Part shown: positions 41,450 through 50,796 of the stretch, piece by piece
How the letters are laid out: each line of letters opens with the position of its first letter
Position numbering within the stretch: position 1 is the first letter of the stretch
Source: Halieaceae bacterium UBA5044
GTDB taxonomy: Bacteria > Pseudomonadota > Gammaproteobacteria > Pseudomonadales > Halieaceae
Assembly (NCBI GenBank): GCA_002416125.1
Contig: DIBU01000022.1
Span: forward strand, 186,001 to 250,000
Direction of reading: 5' to 3'
DNA: 64,000 bases
Translations under genes and position numbers: made by a program
Notes under the pieces: generated by a model
Database searches by the model: none
Seen by the model: the letters and a program-made list of their open reading frames with translations, nothing else
Told to the model about the DNA's origin: nothing

Positions 41450-42253
41450 ATGTCAACTGTAGCAACCGATTACACCCTTGCCGAACTGTGCATTGTCGCC
41501 GCCGCCGAAGCCTTCCGTCACGACGGGGAAGTACTGGCCACAGGTATCGGCGTGATTCCTCGGCTGGCAGCCAGCCTGGCCATGAAAACCTTCAACCCGG
41601 ATCTCATGATGACGGATTCCGAGGCGTTTCTGCTCAGCGAACCCAACCCGCTGGGCAAGCGCCCGGCCGACTTCCAGCAGGCCAATGAAACATGGATGGG
41701 CTTTTCGCGAATATTCGATAACGTATGGAGCGGCAAGCGCCACGCCATGCTCGGGCCGACCCAGATCGATCGCTTTGGCCAGACCAATACGTCGGCGCTG
41801 GGTGGCACCTATCAGCAGCCCAAGGTGATGATGCTGGGCGCGCGCGGCTTTCCCGGCAACTCCATTTGCCACGCCAACAGCTTCTTTGTGCCCGGGCACA
41901 ACACGCGGGTCTTCATGGACGGGGAGTGTGATTTCGTCTCCTCCATCGGTTATAACCCGGCGCGACTGCCGCGGGGTCGCTCGTTGGATGACGTTGACAT
42001 CCGCCGTGTCGTGACCAACCTCTGCGTGATGGATTTCGGCGGACCGAATCACCAGATTCGCCTGCTCTCCCTGCACCCGGGCGTGACGGTCGAGGAGGTG
42101 CAGGAAAACACCGCATACCCCATTGCCGTCCCGGCGGAGGTGCCGACAACCCCGGCGCCGACCGTTGAACAGCTGGCGATCATCGCGGCTCTGGATCCGC
42201 ACAACCAGCGCGCTGCACAAATCGCTGACAACCCGCCCGGAATCCGGGCCTGA
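41450..42253 (+). CDS. ipdB: IpdB, beta subunit of the steroid ring-C hydrolase
   Basis: 267 aa. The family landmarks of IpdB are present: MTDSEAFLLSEPNPLGKRP, MGFSRIFDNVWSGKRHAMLG, QIDRFGQTN and DFGGPNHQIRLLSLHPGVT. It forms an alpha2beta2 hydrolase with IpdA. The C-terminal tail (about 225-267) is Pro/Thr-rich and somewhat longer than in mycobacteria. ipdC follows 9 bp downstream. Confidence 0.9.
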   Translation: MSTVATDYTLAELCIVAAAEAFRHDGEVLATGIGVIPRLAASLAMKTFNPDLMMTDSEAFLLSEPNPLGKRPADFQQANETWMGFSRIFDNVWSGKRHAMLGPTQIDRFGQTNTSALGGTYQQPKVMMLGARGFPGNSICHANSFFVPGHNTRVFMDGECDFVSSIGYNPARLPRGRSLDDVDIRRVVTNLCVMDFGGPNHQIRLLSLHPGVTVEEVQENTAYPIAVPAEVPTTPAPTVEQLAIIAALDPHNQRAAQIADNPPGIRA

Positions 42254-42262
42254 GGCACTGCC

Positions 42263-43336
42263 ATGCTCACCACTCGACTGACCGAACTGCTAGGCTGCCG
42301 CTACCCCATCGTGCAAACCGCGATGGGGTGGGTGGCGGATCCCCGGCTGGTCGCCGGCAGCTGCAATGCCGGCGGCTTCGGCTTCCTGGCCGGCGCGACC
42401 ATTCCGCCGGAGGAGATGGAGCGCGACATTCTCCAGGTCAAGGCGCTTACCGACCGGCCCTTTGGCGTGAACTTCCACATGTATCAGCCCAATGCATCGG
42501 ACATCATCGACATGGTGATTCGGCACGGGGTGCGCGCCGTGAGTTATTCGCGTTCGCCGGGCCCCGAGATGATTCGCCGGCTCAAAGACGCCGGCGTGAT
42601 CTGCATGCCGACAGTCGGTCTGCCGAAACATGCGGTGAAAGCCGTGGAGCTGGGTGCGGACGCGGTCACTGTGCAGGGTGGTGAGGGTGGCGGCCACACC
42701 GGTGCGGTGCCGACAACGCTGCTGATACCGCAGGTTGTGGATGCCGTCGGCGCCCAGGTGCCGGTGGTCGCCGCGGGTGGATTCAAGGACGGTCGCGGTC
42801 TGGTCGCTGCGCTGGCCTGGGGCGCGGATGGTGTTGCCATGGGTACACGCTTCCTGCTGACCCGCGAGTCACCGGTGCCGGAAGCCACCAAGCAGCGCTA
42901 TCTAGATTGCAAGAACCCGGCGGATATCATCGTCTCACGCGCCATGGACGGTATGCCGCAGCGCATGATCATGAACGAATTGCTGGCCGAACTCGAGCGC
43001 GCCTCCAAGCTGCGCAAACTGCTTATCGCCATGCGCAATGGTCTCGCCTTCCGCAAATACACCGGGGCGAGCGTGGTCAGCCTGCTGAAGTCCGCTGTCG
43101 CCATGAGTCGCAGTGACGATATGACCGCCGCCCAGGCCATCATGTCGGCCAACGCACCGATGATTATCCAGAAAGCGATGGTGGATGGTGAGCCCGCCCG
43201 CGGTGTGCTGCCCAGCGGTCAGGTGGCGGGCGTGATTGACACCCTGCTGACCTGCGAGGAGCTGATTCAGTCCATCGTCGATGAGGCCGAGGCGCGACTG
43301 CAGGCGCTCGCAGCCCGAGCCACCGTCAGCGCCTAA
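42263..43336 (+). CDS. ipdC: IpdC, FMN-dependent nitronate-monooxygenase-like enzyme
   Basis: 357 aa TIM-barrel flavoprotein of the 2-nitropropane dioxygenase/NMO superfamily. It has QTAMGWV at the start, the QGGEGGGHTG loop and the phosphate-binding AAGGFKDGRGL and GADGVAMGTRFL segments. In this gene setting it is the orthologue of mycobacterial IpdC (Rv3553), which acts as a reductase/dehydrogenase on the hydroxylated indane carboxyl-CoA intermediate, not as a nitronate oxygenase. The orthology claim rests on length, motifs and synteny. Confidence 0.86.
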   Translation: MLTTRLTELLGCRYPIVQTAMGWVADPRLVAGSCNAGGFGFLAGATIPPEEMERDILQVKALTDRPFGVNFHMYQPNASDIIDMVIRHGVRAVSYSRSPGPEMIRRLKDAGVICMPTVGLPKHAVKAVELGADAVTVQGGEGGGHTGAVPTTLLIPQVVDAVGAQVPVVAAGGFKDGRGLVAALAWGADGVAMGTRFLLTRESPVPEATKQRYLDCKNPADIIVSRAMDGMPQRMIMNELLAELERASKLRKLLIAMRNGLAFRKYTGASVVSLLKSAVAMSRSDDMTAAQAIMSANAPMIIQKAMVDGEPARGVLPSGQVAGVIDTLLTCEELIQSIVDEAEARLQALAARATVSA

Positions 43337-43363
43337 TCCAACGTACCGACAGGTAGAAGCATC

Positions 43364-44116
43364 ATGAGCAAACCGTTTCACACCACCATCGAGGCCGGCA
43401 TCGCCGAGATGATCCTGGACAAGCCACCCGTGAATGCTTTCGACAGCGCCGGCTGGTTCGCCATTGCCGACGAAATCGATGCGCTGGGCCGGGACGACGC
43501 GGTGCGCGTCATATTGATTGCCGCCGAGGGTCGTGGCTTCTGCGCCGGAGTCGATATCAAGGAACTGGCCGCCGAGCCGACGCGCATCGTCGACGTCAAC
43601 AAGGGTAACTACGAAACCTTCCGCGCCATCCATCGCAACCCGAAGCCGGTCATTATCGCCTTGCACGGTTTCGTTCTGGGCGGCGGCATCGGCATGGCAG
43701 GGGCCGCCGACATCCTGATTGCGTCTGACTGTGCCCGCTTCGGTGTGCCGGAAATCGACCGTGGCGCGATGGGCGGCGGAGCCCACCTGCAGCGCATGTT
43801 CCCGGTGCAGAAAGTCCGCTATATGTACTTCACTGGCGAATTCATCGACGCGCAGGAGGCCTACCGCCTGGGCGCCGTCGAGAAGGTGGTCACCCGCGAG
43901 GCATTGTTGCCGACGGCACGAGCCATTGCCGCCACCATCGCCAGCAAGTCACCGGCCATGGTGAAGCTGGCCAAGGAGGCGCTCACCGGCATCGAGGACG
44001 GCAACCTGGAGGACAAGTATCGCTGGGAACAGGGTTTCACGCTGGAGGCCTACACCGTGGGCGATTCCCAGGAATCCCGCGATGCGTTTGTGGAAAAACG
44101 CGACGCCAAATTCTGA
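43364..44116 (+). CDS. echA20: EchA20, crotonase-family steroid ring-D hydrolase
   Basis: 250 aa crotonase fold. The CoA-binding and oxyanion segments are GRGFCAGVDIKEL and GFVLGGGIGMAGAADI, and the region around EIDRGAMGGGAH carries candidate acid/base residues. In the mycobacterial pathway EchA20 hydrolytically opens ring D of HIEC-CoA. Placed between ipdC and fadE31, it is assigned by synteny as well as by the RGAMGGGAHLQRMFP block. A generic enoyl-CoA hydratase is the alternative. Confidence 0.84.
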   Translation: MSKPFHTTIEAGIAEMILDKPPVNAFDSAGWFAIADEIDALGRDDAVRVILIAAEGRGFCAGVDIKELAAEPTRIVDVNKGNYETFRAIHRNPKPVIIALHGFVLGGGIGMAGAADILIASDCARFGVPEIDRGAMGGGAHLQRMFPVQKVRYMYFTGEFIDAQEAYRLGAVEKVVTREALLPTARAIAATIASKSPAMVKLAKEALTGIEDGNLEDKYRWEQGFTLEAYTVGDSQESRDAFVEKRDAKF

Positions 44117-44131
44117 ACGCAGGACTGACAC

Positions 44132-45295
44132 ATGCAACTGGCATTTACTGAACAGCAACAGGCCTTCCGCAGCGAGATTCGCGCGTGGCTCAAGGCCAAT
44201 GTGCCCGCGGAACCGCTCAGGACTTTCGATACTGAGGAGGGCTTCCAGCAGCACCGCGAATGGGAAGCGACCCTCAATCAGGGGCGCTGGGGTATGGTGA
44301 CCTGGCCCGAGGCACTCGGGGGCCGCGGGTGTGACCTGATCGAGTGGCTGATCTTCGAGGAGGAATACTACCGCGCAGGGGCCCCGCTGCGGGTCAACCA
44401 GAACGGTATCTTCCTGCTCGGCCCCACTCTCATGGAGTACGGCTCCGAGGAGCAGAAGGCACGCTTCCTGCCAGCCATGGCAGAAGGCCGCGATATCTGG
44501 GCGCAGGGTTGGTCGGAGCCCGGTGCGGGGTCCGATATGGCGGCCATCCGCTCCACGGCCCAGCGCCAGGGCGACAAGTACATTATCAACGGCCAGAAAA
44601 CCTGGTCCACGCGGGCCGTGTGGGCGGACTGGCTGTTTGGCATGTTCCGCACGGACCCCGAGTCGGAGCGCCACCGCGGCCTTACCTTTATCCTGGTGCC
44701 CCTGAAAACGCCGGGCATTACGGTACGGCCGATTCCCCAGCTGGACGGTCTGCCCGGCTTCGCCGAGATTTTCTTCGACAACGTCGAGGTGGATGTGAGC
44801 AATCGGCTGGGCGAGGAGGGCGCCGGCTGGGCGGTCGCCATGGCCACCGCCGGCTTCGAGCGCGGGTTGATGCTACGTTCCCCGGCGCGCTTTCAGGAAA
44901 CCGCGCGCCGGTTGGTGGAGTTGTACCGGGCCAATGAGGCCAGCGTCAGTCACGATCCACAGGTTCGCGAAGCGGTGATGCGTGCCTATCTTGACGCCGA
45001 GAGCTATTGCCTGAGCACCTACCAGACGGCCTGCCGCCTGAGCCAGGGCGGCAAGATCGGCGCCGAGTCGTCTACCAACAAGATATTCTGGTCTGAGCTG
45101 GACCAGAATATGCACGCCACGGCCATGAGTATCCTGGGCGCGCGCGCCGAACTCCTGCCGCATGCGCCGGCAGCCAGCGGCGTGGGCCACTGGCTGGACG
45201 GCTGGCTGTTCTCCCAGTCGGGCCCCATCTACGCCGGCACCAACGAGATTCAACGCAACATCATCGCCGAGCGCATGCTCGGTATGCCGAGGTAA
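44132..45295 (+). CDS. fadE31: Acyl-CoA dehydrogenase, FadE31-like catalytic subunit
   Basis: 387 aa. It resembles mycobacterial FadE31: VTWPEALGGRG, FEEEYYRAGAP, AQGWSEPGAGSDMA and IYAGTNEIQRNIIAERMLG. The YAGT motif lacks the glutamate found in MCAD-type enzymes. A glutamate is present in GFERGLML, the helix-G position used by isovaleryl-CoA dehydrogenase, so this subunit is likely catalytic. The next gene, 2 bp downstream, encodes a shorter FadE without that glutamate; the two probably form a heterotetramer that dehydrogenates an opened-ring intermediate. Confidence 0.83.
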   Translation: MQLAFTEQQQAFRSEIRAWLKANVPAEPLRTFDTEEGFQQHREWEATLNQGRWGMVTWPEALGGRGCDLIEWLIFEEEYYRAGAPLRVNQNGIFLLGPTLMEYGSEEQKARFLPAMAEGRDIWAQGWSEPGAGSDMAAIRSTAQRQGDKYIINGQKTWSTRAVWADWLFGMFRTDPESERHRGLTFILVPLKTPGITVRPIPQLDGLPGFAEIFFDNVEVDVSNRLGEEGAGWAVAMATAGFERGLMLRSPARFQETARRLVELYRANEASVSHDPQVREAVMRAYLDAESYCLSTYQTACRLSQGGKIGAESSTNKIFWSELDQNMHATAMSILGARAELLPHAPAASGVGHWLDGWLFSQSGPIYAGTNEIQRNIIAERMLGMPR

Positions 45296-45297
45296 CC

Positions 45298-46344
45298 ATG
45301 GATTTTACGTTCAGCGAAGACCAGTTGCTGTTTCAGGATTCCGTCCGCGGCTTTCTGGTCAATGAAATCACGCCCGAGCGGCTGCGTGCCGGCTGGGACA
45401 CAGACACCGGCCGCGACCCTGCACTCTGGCAGCAGCTGGCGGAGCTGGGCCTCACCGCGCTGACCGTGCCGGAAGAACACGGTGGCCTGGGCATGAATGC
45501 GGTGGACTTTGTGCTGCTGGCCCAGGAGTGCGGTTACGTCGCCCTGCCGGAGCCGCTGGTGAATCATGCACTGGTTGCGGTGCCGCTGCTGCAAGATCTG
45601 GGTGGGGAACTGGCGGCACGCTGGCTGCCGCTGGCCGCCACGGGAGAAGCCCGCATCGTGGCGGCGGTGGAGCAGAATCTCGTGGTTGAGGATGCCCATG
45701 TTGCGGATCTCCTGCTGCTGGAGCGTGATGGGCAGTGGTATGCCCTGGAGCAGGGGCAGTTCAGCTGCGAACGCAACGAGAGTGTCGACCCCGGTCGTCG
45801 CCTGTTCTCGGTGGCCGTGCCAGCAGGCGCGACTGCAGTAGCCAGTGGGGCGCAGGCCGGGAGCCTGCGCAGTGCGACCCTGAACCGCGGCGCACTGGGG
45901 TGTGCCGCCCAGGCGCTGGGGCTGGCGCAGCGGATGATCGATCTTTCCGTGCAGTACACCGCGGATCGCAAGCAATTCGGCAAGCCGATTGGTTCCTTCC
46001 AGGCGGTCAAGCATCACATGGCCAATGTGGCGGTGCGCCTGGAGTACGCCAAGGCGCCCGTGCACCGCGCCGCCTACGCCGTCGCGGAAGACGCAGCGGC
46101 GGCCGGACTGGCGGTGGCCCAGGCCAAGCTGATGGCCTGTGAAGCGGCCAATCTGGCTGCCAAGAACAGCATCCAGGTGCACGGAGCGATGGGTTACACC
46201 TGGGAGGTGGACCTGCACATCTTCATGAAGAAAGCCTGGGCACTGGCCAACACCTGGGGTGATGCCGGCTGGCACAAACAGCAGGTCGCGGCGGCGATTT
46301 TCGCGGATGGCGCGGCACTGGGTGCCGGCGCCACCTTCCAGTAA
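45298..46344 (+). CDS. Acyl-CoA dehydrogenase partner subunit, FadE32/FadE33-like
   Basis: 348 aa, shorter than a standard acyl-CoA dehydrogenase. The helix-G segment reads TLNRGALGCAAQALG, with Asn in place of the catalytic Glu of its partner. FAD-binding features remain (DRKQFGKPIGSFQAVKHHMA, QVHGAMGYTWE). Such non-catalytic chains pair with a catalytic one in steroid-degrading alpha2beta2 dehydrogenases. Partnership with the FadE31-like protein is inferred from the 2-bp gap. I cannot say whether it is closer to FadE32 or FadE33. Confidence 0.8.
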   Translation: MDFTFSEDQLLFQDSVRGFLVNEITPERLRAGWDTDTGRDPALWQQLAELGLTALTVPEEHGGLGMNAVDFVLLAQECGYVALPEPLVNHALVAVPLLQDLGGELAARWLPLAATGEARIVAAVEQNLVVEDAHVADLLLLERDGQWYALEQGQFSCERNESVDPGRRLFSVAVPAGATAVASGAQAGSLRSATLNRGALGCAAQALGLAQRMIDLSVQYTADRKQFGKPIGSFQAVKHHMANVAVRLEYAKAPVHRAAYAVAEDAAAAGLAVAQAKLMACEAANLAAKNSIQVHGAMGYTWEVDLHIFMKKAWALANTWGDAGWHKQQVAAAIFADGAALGAGATFQ

Positions 46345-46365
46345 CACAGACGAGGACACAGAATC

Positions 46366-47514
46366 ATGGCGGATGCCTATATTGTAGATGCAGTGCGCAG
46401 TCCGACGGGGCGCCGCAAGGGCGGGCTCGCGGGGGTTCACGGGGCGGATCTTGGGGCTCATGTGCTGAAGACCCTGGTGGAGCGCAATGGTATTCCGGAC
46501 GCGGATTACGATGACGTCATGTTTGGTTGCGTGGATACCATTGGCCCGCTGGCCGGTGATATCGCCCGTACCTGCTGGCTGGCTGCGGGGCTGGATGAAG
46601 CCGTGCCCGGCACGACGATCGACCGGCAGTGCGGGTCCTCACAACAGGCGGTGCATTTCGCCGCGCAGGCGATCATGGCGGGTGTCAACGATGTGGTGAT
46701 TGCCGGTGGCGTGCAAACCATGACGCAGATCCCCATTTCCTCGGCCATGCTGGCAGCGGAGCCATTGGGTTTCTCCGATCCGTTTTCGGGGAGTGAGGGC
46801 TGGGTAGCCCGCTACGGCAAGGTACCCGTGTCGCAGTTCAACTCCGCGCAGATGATCGCTGACAAATGGGGCTTCAGCCGCAGCGATATGGAAGCGTTTG
46901 CATTGCAATCCCATGCCCGGGCACTGCAGGCCATCAGCGAAGGCCGTTTCGCGCGGGAAATTGCGCCGTTGGCCGGCGTGGAAATGGACGAAACGCCGCG
47001 CCAGACGACCATGGAGAAAATGGCCGAGCTGCAGCCGCTGCAGGAAGGGGGGACGATCACGGCAGCCGTCTCCAGCCAGACCTGTGATGCCTCCTCCGCG
47101 ATGTTGATCGTCTCCGAGGCCGCCCTGAAACGCTACAACCTGACTCCCCGGGCACGGATCGCGCACATGAGCGTGCGGGCAGCGGACCCGATCTGGATGC
47201 TCACCGCGCCGATCCCTGCGACGGAGTACGCGCTCAAGCGCGCCGGCATGCGCCTGGCTGACATCGATCTGGTGGAGATCAACGAAGCCTTTGCGTCGGT
47301 GGCGATGGCGTGGCTGCAAGACACGGGCTACGACTCGGCCAAAACCAACGTAAACGGTGGCGCCATTGCCCTTGGGCATCCGCTGGGCGCAACCGGTACC
47401 AAACTGATGACCACCCTGCTACATGAACTGGAGCGCAGTGGCGGCCGCTACGGCCTGCAAACCATGTGTGAAGGCGGTGGGCAGGCGAACGTGACGATTA
47501 TCGAGAGGTTGTGA
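46366..47514 (+). CDS. fadA6: FadA6-like thiolase
   Basis: 382 aa. The nucleophilic cysteine is C89 in TIDRQCGSSQQA. The other catalytic blocks are EINEAFA, GGAIALGHPLGATG and MCEGGGQANVTIIERL. The match to mycobacterial FadA6 is close over many stretches (GGVQTMTQIPISSAM, ARIAHMSVRAADPIWMLT). It performs the CoA-dependent cleavage of the beta-keto intermediate formed after ring C opening. An SDR starts 1 bp after its stop. Confidence 0.88.
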   Translation: MADAYIVDAVRSPTGRRKGGLAGVHGADLGAHVLKTLVERNGIPDADYDDVMFGCVDTIGPLAGDIARTCWLAAGLDEAVPGTTIDRQCGSSQQAVHFAAQAIMAGVNDVVIAGGVQTMTQIPISSAMLAAEPLGFSDPFSGSEGWVARYGKVPVSQFNSAQMIADKWGFSRSDMEAFALQSHARALQAISEGRFAREIAPLAGVEMDETPRQTTMEKMAELQPLQEGGTITAAVSSQTCDASSAMLIVSEAALKRYNLTPRARIAHMSVRAADPIWMLTAPIPATEYALKRAGMRLADIDLVEINEAFASVAMAWLQDTGYDSAKTNVNGGAIALGHPLGATGTKLMTTLLHELERSGGRYGLQTMCEGGGQANVTIIERL

Positions 47515-47515
47515 C

Positions 47516-48403
47516 ATGAGCAGGATATGTGAAGGACGCGTGGTAATTATCACCGGTGCCGGTGGTGGGTTGGGTGCTGCGCACGCGCGGGTGCTCGCCA
47601 GTGAGGGCGCCAAAGTCGTGGTCAACGACATCAATGAGACGGCGGCGCAGGCTGTGGTGGATGATATCCGCAAGGCAGGCGGTGAGGCCGTGGTAAATAC
47701 ATCGGATATCACCCACTACGACGACAGCCTGAATGCGGTGAAACAGGCCATTGAGACCTTCGGTGACCTGCATGCCGTCATCAACAATGCCGGCGTCAAC
47801 CGGGATCGCATGTTCGCCTCGATGACCGAGGCCGAGTGGGACACGATTATGGCGGTGCACCTGAAGGGGCATTTCTGTATCAGCTCACACGCGGTGCACT
47901 ACTGGCGTGGTCAGTCAAAAGCGGGCAACACCGTCGATGCGCGCATCATCAACACCACCTCCGGAGCCGGCCTGCAGGGCTCGATTGGTCAGTCAAATTA
48001 CGCAGCGGCAAAAGCGGGCATTGCCGCGCTGACCCTGAACCAGGCGGCGGAGCTGGCTCGCTACGGTATCACCGCCAATGCTGTGGCGCCGGCGGCGCGC
48101 ACGGGCATGACCACCGCTGTGGAGGAGATGGCGCAACGTATGGCCAAGCCCGAGGACGGCAGCTTTGACTACTGGGCCCCGGAAAATGTGTCATCGCTGT
48201 TTGCCTACCTGGTGTCCACCGAGTCGTCGGCGGTGACCGGCCGCGTGTTCGAGGCCGAGGGCGGACGCATTTCCATCGCCGACGGCTGGCGCTCCACGGA
48301 GCCGGTGGACAAGGGGGATCGCTGGCTGCCGGAGGAAGTGGCGGGTGCGGTACAGCAGTTGCTGGCACGTGAGGTGCCGGCGCAAAAAGTCTACGGCACC
48401 TGA
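47516..48403 (+). CDS. Short-chain dehydrogenase/reductase of the HIP cluster
   Basis: 295 aa classical SDR: cofactor motif TGAGGGLG, NNAG, and the catalytic YAAAK with the preceding TSGAG serine region. The C-terminal extension of about 40 residues (ADGWRSTEPVDKGDRWLP) is typical of the multifunctional-enzyme-type 3-hydroxyacyl-CoA dehydrogenases near steroid gene clusters. It probably oxidises a 3-hydroxyacyl-CoA before FadA6 thiolysis. Similar SDRs (Rv3548c/Rv3549c) flank the mycobacterial cluster. The substrate is not established. Confidence 0.8.
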   Translation: MSRICEGRVVIITGAGGGLGAAHARVLASEGAKVVVNDINETAAQAVVDDIRKAGGEAVVNTSDITHYDDSLNAVKQAIETFGDLHAVINNAGVNRDRMFASMTEAEWDTIMAVHLKGHFCISSHAVHYWRGQSKAGNTVDARIINTTSGAGLQGSIGQSNYAAAKAGIAALTLNQAAELARYGITANAVAPAARTGMTTAVEEMAQRMAKPEDGSFDYWAPENVSSLFAYLVSTESSAVTGRVFEAEGGRISIADGWRSTEPVDKGDRWLPEEVAGAVQQLLAREVPAQKVYGT

Positions 48404-48413
48404 GGCAGGTCGC

Positions 48414-49580
48414 ATGGAATTTCGTTTTACCGAAGAGCAGCAAATGATCCGCGACACCGCCGAGGCGTTTCTCGCCGAGGTCTCCACCCCCGCCGCCGTG
48501 CGCGAGGCGATGGTGACCGAGCGCGGCTACAGCGAAGCGCTCTGGCAGCAGATCAGTCAGGAGATGATGTGGCCTGCCCTGCACATCCCCGAAGCTTTTG
48601 GTGGCCTGGGGCTGGGGTTTGTCGAGCTGGCGGCCATGCAGGAGCAGATGGGTCGCACGTTGCTGTGTGCCCCCTTCCTGTCCACCGTGGGTTTTGCGGT
48701 CAACGCGCTGCTGGTCGCCGGCAGCGAAGCACAGCAGAGCCACTACCTGGGCGAGATTGCCAGCGGCAAAACCGCCACCCTGGCGTTTATGGCGCCCGGG
48801 AGTCGCCCCGATGCTGACGCCATTCAGGCGACCTGTGCCGCCGATGGTGACGGTTTCCTGTTGAACGGTGAGTACCGCTACGTTCTTGACGGACACACCG
48901 CCGATATTCTCGTGCTCGCCGCGCGCGACCCGGGGAGCGCGGGTACGGCAGGCGTCAGCCTGTTTGTGCTGCCGGCAGACACGGCGGGCATCAGCCGGCA
49001 GTGGCTGCCCACCATGGACCAGACGCGCAGGCAGGCGCGTATCGTGCTGGACAAGGTGCGGGTTGAAGGCGACGCCTGCATGGGCGCAGCGGGTCAGGCC
49101 TGGCCCGCGCTGGCGAAGATACTGGACCTGGCCACCGTGGCGCTGGCTGCGGAGCAGGTGGGTGTCGCGCAGCAGTCGCTGGACAGCTCGGTGGCCTACA
49201 CCACGGAGCGTGTGCAGTTCGGGCGTACCATCGCCTCCTATCAGGCGATCAAACACAAGGCCGCCGACATGATGCTGAAGGTCGAGGCAGCTCGCTCCGC
49301 CGCCTATTATGCGGCCTGCATTGCCGATGAGGCGCTGGCCGGCAGGCCGCTGGGTTCCGGCCTGGCGGAGGCTGCGAGCATTGCCAAGGCCTACTGCTCA
49401 GAGGCGGCATTTTTCAATGCCGGTTGCGGTATCCAGCTGCACGGCGGCGTCGGGATCACGGCAGAGTACGACATACAGCTGTACTTCAAACGCGCCAAGT
49501 CAACCGAAACCCTGCTGGGTGATGCAGCCTGGCACCGTGAGCGACTCGCGCGGCAGCTGCTTGATGGAGGTGTTGCATGA
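48414..49580 (+). CDS. Acyl-CoA dehydrogenase-family protein, probable partner of FadE30
   Basis: 388 aa. FAD-contact features are present (FGRTIASYQAIKHKAADM, QLHGGVGITAEYD). The helix-G segment ILDLATVALAAEQVG has no glutamate, and neither does the MCAD position, so it is probably a non-catalytic or structural chain. Its stop overlaps the fadE30 start by four bases (ATGA), implying 1:1 synthesis and a heteromer. The frame is open from 48345 inside the preceding gene; ATG 48414 matches family N-termini (MEFRFTEEQQ). Confidence 0.8.
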   Translation: MEFRFTEEQQMIRDTAEAFLAEVSTPAAVREAMVTERGYSEALWQQISQEMMWPALHIPEAFGGLGLGFVELAAMQEQMGRTLLCAPFLSTVGFAVNALLVAGSEAQQSHYLGEIASGKTATLAFMAPGSRPDADAIQATCAADGDGFLLNGEYRYVLDGHTADILVLAARDPGSAGTAGVSLFVLPADTAGISRQWLPTMDQTRRQARIVLDKVRVEGDACMGAAGQAWPALAKILDLATVALAAEQVGVAQQSLDSSVAYTTERVQFGRTIASYQAIKHKAADMMLKVEAARSAAYYAACIADEALAGRPLGSGLAEAASIAKAYCSEAAFFNAGCGIQLHGGVGITAEYDIQLYFKRAKSTETLLGDAAWHRERLARQLLDGGVA

Positions 49581-50767
49581 AATTGAGTTTCAGTCCCGAG
49601 GACGAGCTGTTCCGCGAAGAGGTGGTGAGCTGGCTGGCCGACAATCTCTGCGGTGAGTTCGAACCCATCCGTTTTCGCGGTGGTCCGGGCGACGAGCATT
49701 CCTTTGTCGAGGAGCGCAAGGCCTGGGAACAGAAACTGGCGGAAGGCGGCTGGACCTGTATCGGCTGGCCAAAGCAACACGGCGGCCGCGCTGCCACTGT
49801 GGAACAGCAGGTGATTTTCAACGAGGAATACGCGCGCGCCGGCGGCCCGGGTCGTATGGGGCACATCGGCGAGACCCTGATGGGGCCAACGCTGATTGCC
49901 TTCGGCAGCGATGCGCAGCGGGAGCGCTACCTCCCGGGCATACGGGCGGGCCGCGAGTTCTGGTGCCAGGGCTATTCCGAGCCGTCTGCCGGCTCCGACC
50001 TGGCCAACGTGAAAACCCGTGCGCGGCTGGATGAAAATACGGGGGAGTGGCGCATCAGCGGCCAGAAGGTGTGGACTTCGCTGGCCCATGAATCCCAGTA
50101 TGTGTTCGTGATCGCCCGCACCGATCCCGAGTCCGTTGCCCACAAGGGGCTCGGCTTCTTCCTGGTTGCCATGGATCAGCCCGGCGTTACCGTGCGCCCG
50201 ATCGAGCAGCTCACCGGAACCAGTGAATTCAACGAGGTCTTCTTCGACGACGCGGTCTGCGCTGCCGAGGATATCGTGGGCGCTCCCGGCGAGGGCTGGA
50301 AAGTGGCCATGGGGCTGCTGGGCTTCGAGCGCGGCGTGTCCACGCTGGGACAACAGATGCTGTTCCAGAACGAACTGGACGAAATCGTCCGCGTGGCCAG
50401 GGCGAATGGCGCGGCGCGTGATCCCGCACTGCGCCAGCGCATTGCCGAGGCGCATATCGGCCTGCGCATCATGCGTTTCAACAGCATGCGCATGCTCTCT
50501 GGCGGTGGCGATGACGGCAGCCTGCAAAAAGAGGCGATGATCTACAAGCTCTACTGGTCCAGCTGGCACCGCAACCTGGGCAAACTGGCGATGGATGTGC
50601 TGGGCGCAGAGAGCGAGATTGTTCCCGAGGCGCCCTACGGCCTCAGCCGCCTGCAGTCGATGTACCTGTTTACCCGCGCGGACACCATTTACGGCGGCAC
50701 CAACCAGATCCAGCGCAATATCATCGCCGAGCGTGCACTCGGCATGCCCCGCGAACCTCGCGGCTAG
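49577..50767 (+). CDS. fadE30: FadE30-like HIP-CoA dehydrogenase
   Basis: 396 aa, strongly resembling mycobacterial FadE30: WLADNLCGEFEPI, GWPKQHGGR, CQGYSEPSAGSDLANV, QLTGTSEFNEVFFDD, LTRADTIYGG-type end (FTRADTIYGGTNQIQRNI). YGGT lacks the MCAD-type glutamate, whereas GFERGVS supplies it in the isovaleryl-CoA dehydrogenase position. FadE30 introduces the first double bond in the propionyl side chain of HIP-CoA. ipdF follows 29 bp downstream, as in Mycobacterium where ipdF and fadE30 are also adjacent. Confidence 0.89.
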   Translation: MKLSFSPEDELFREEVVSWLADNLCGEFEPIRFRGGPGDEHSFVEERKAWEQKLAEGGWTCIGWPKQHGGRAATVEQQVIFNEEYARAGGPGRMGHIGETLMGPTLIAFGSDAQRERYLPGIRAGREFWCQGYSEPSAGSDLANVKTRARLDENTGEWRISGQKVWTSLAHESQYVFVIARTDPESVAHKGLGFFLVAMDQPGVTVRPIEQLTGTSEFNEVFFDDAVCAAEDIVGAPGEGWKVAMGLLGFERGVSTLGQQMLFQNELDEIVRVARANGAARDPALRQRIAEAHIGLRIMRFNSMRMLSGGGDDGSLQKEAMIYKLYWSSWHRNLGKLAMDVLGAESEIVPEAPYGLSRLQSMYLFTRADTIYGGTNQIQRNIIAERALGMPREPRG

Positions 50768-50796
50768 GGCCTTGCGGGCCAAAGGAGACAGACAGC

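Noticed and set aside
42263..43336. Nitronate monooxygenase as the function
   Set aside because: The fold is right, but its position between ipdB and echA20 marks it as IpdC.
45250..46461. 403-aa antisense open frame across a FadE gene
   Set aside because: It is antisense to two clear acyl-CoA dehydrogenase genes and the fadA6 start, with no homology I can recognise.
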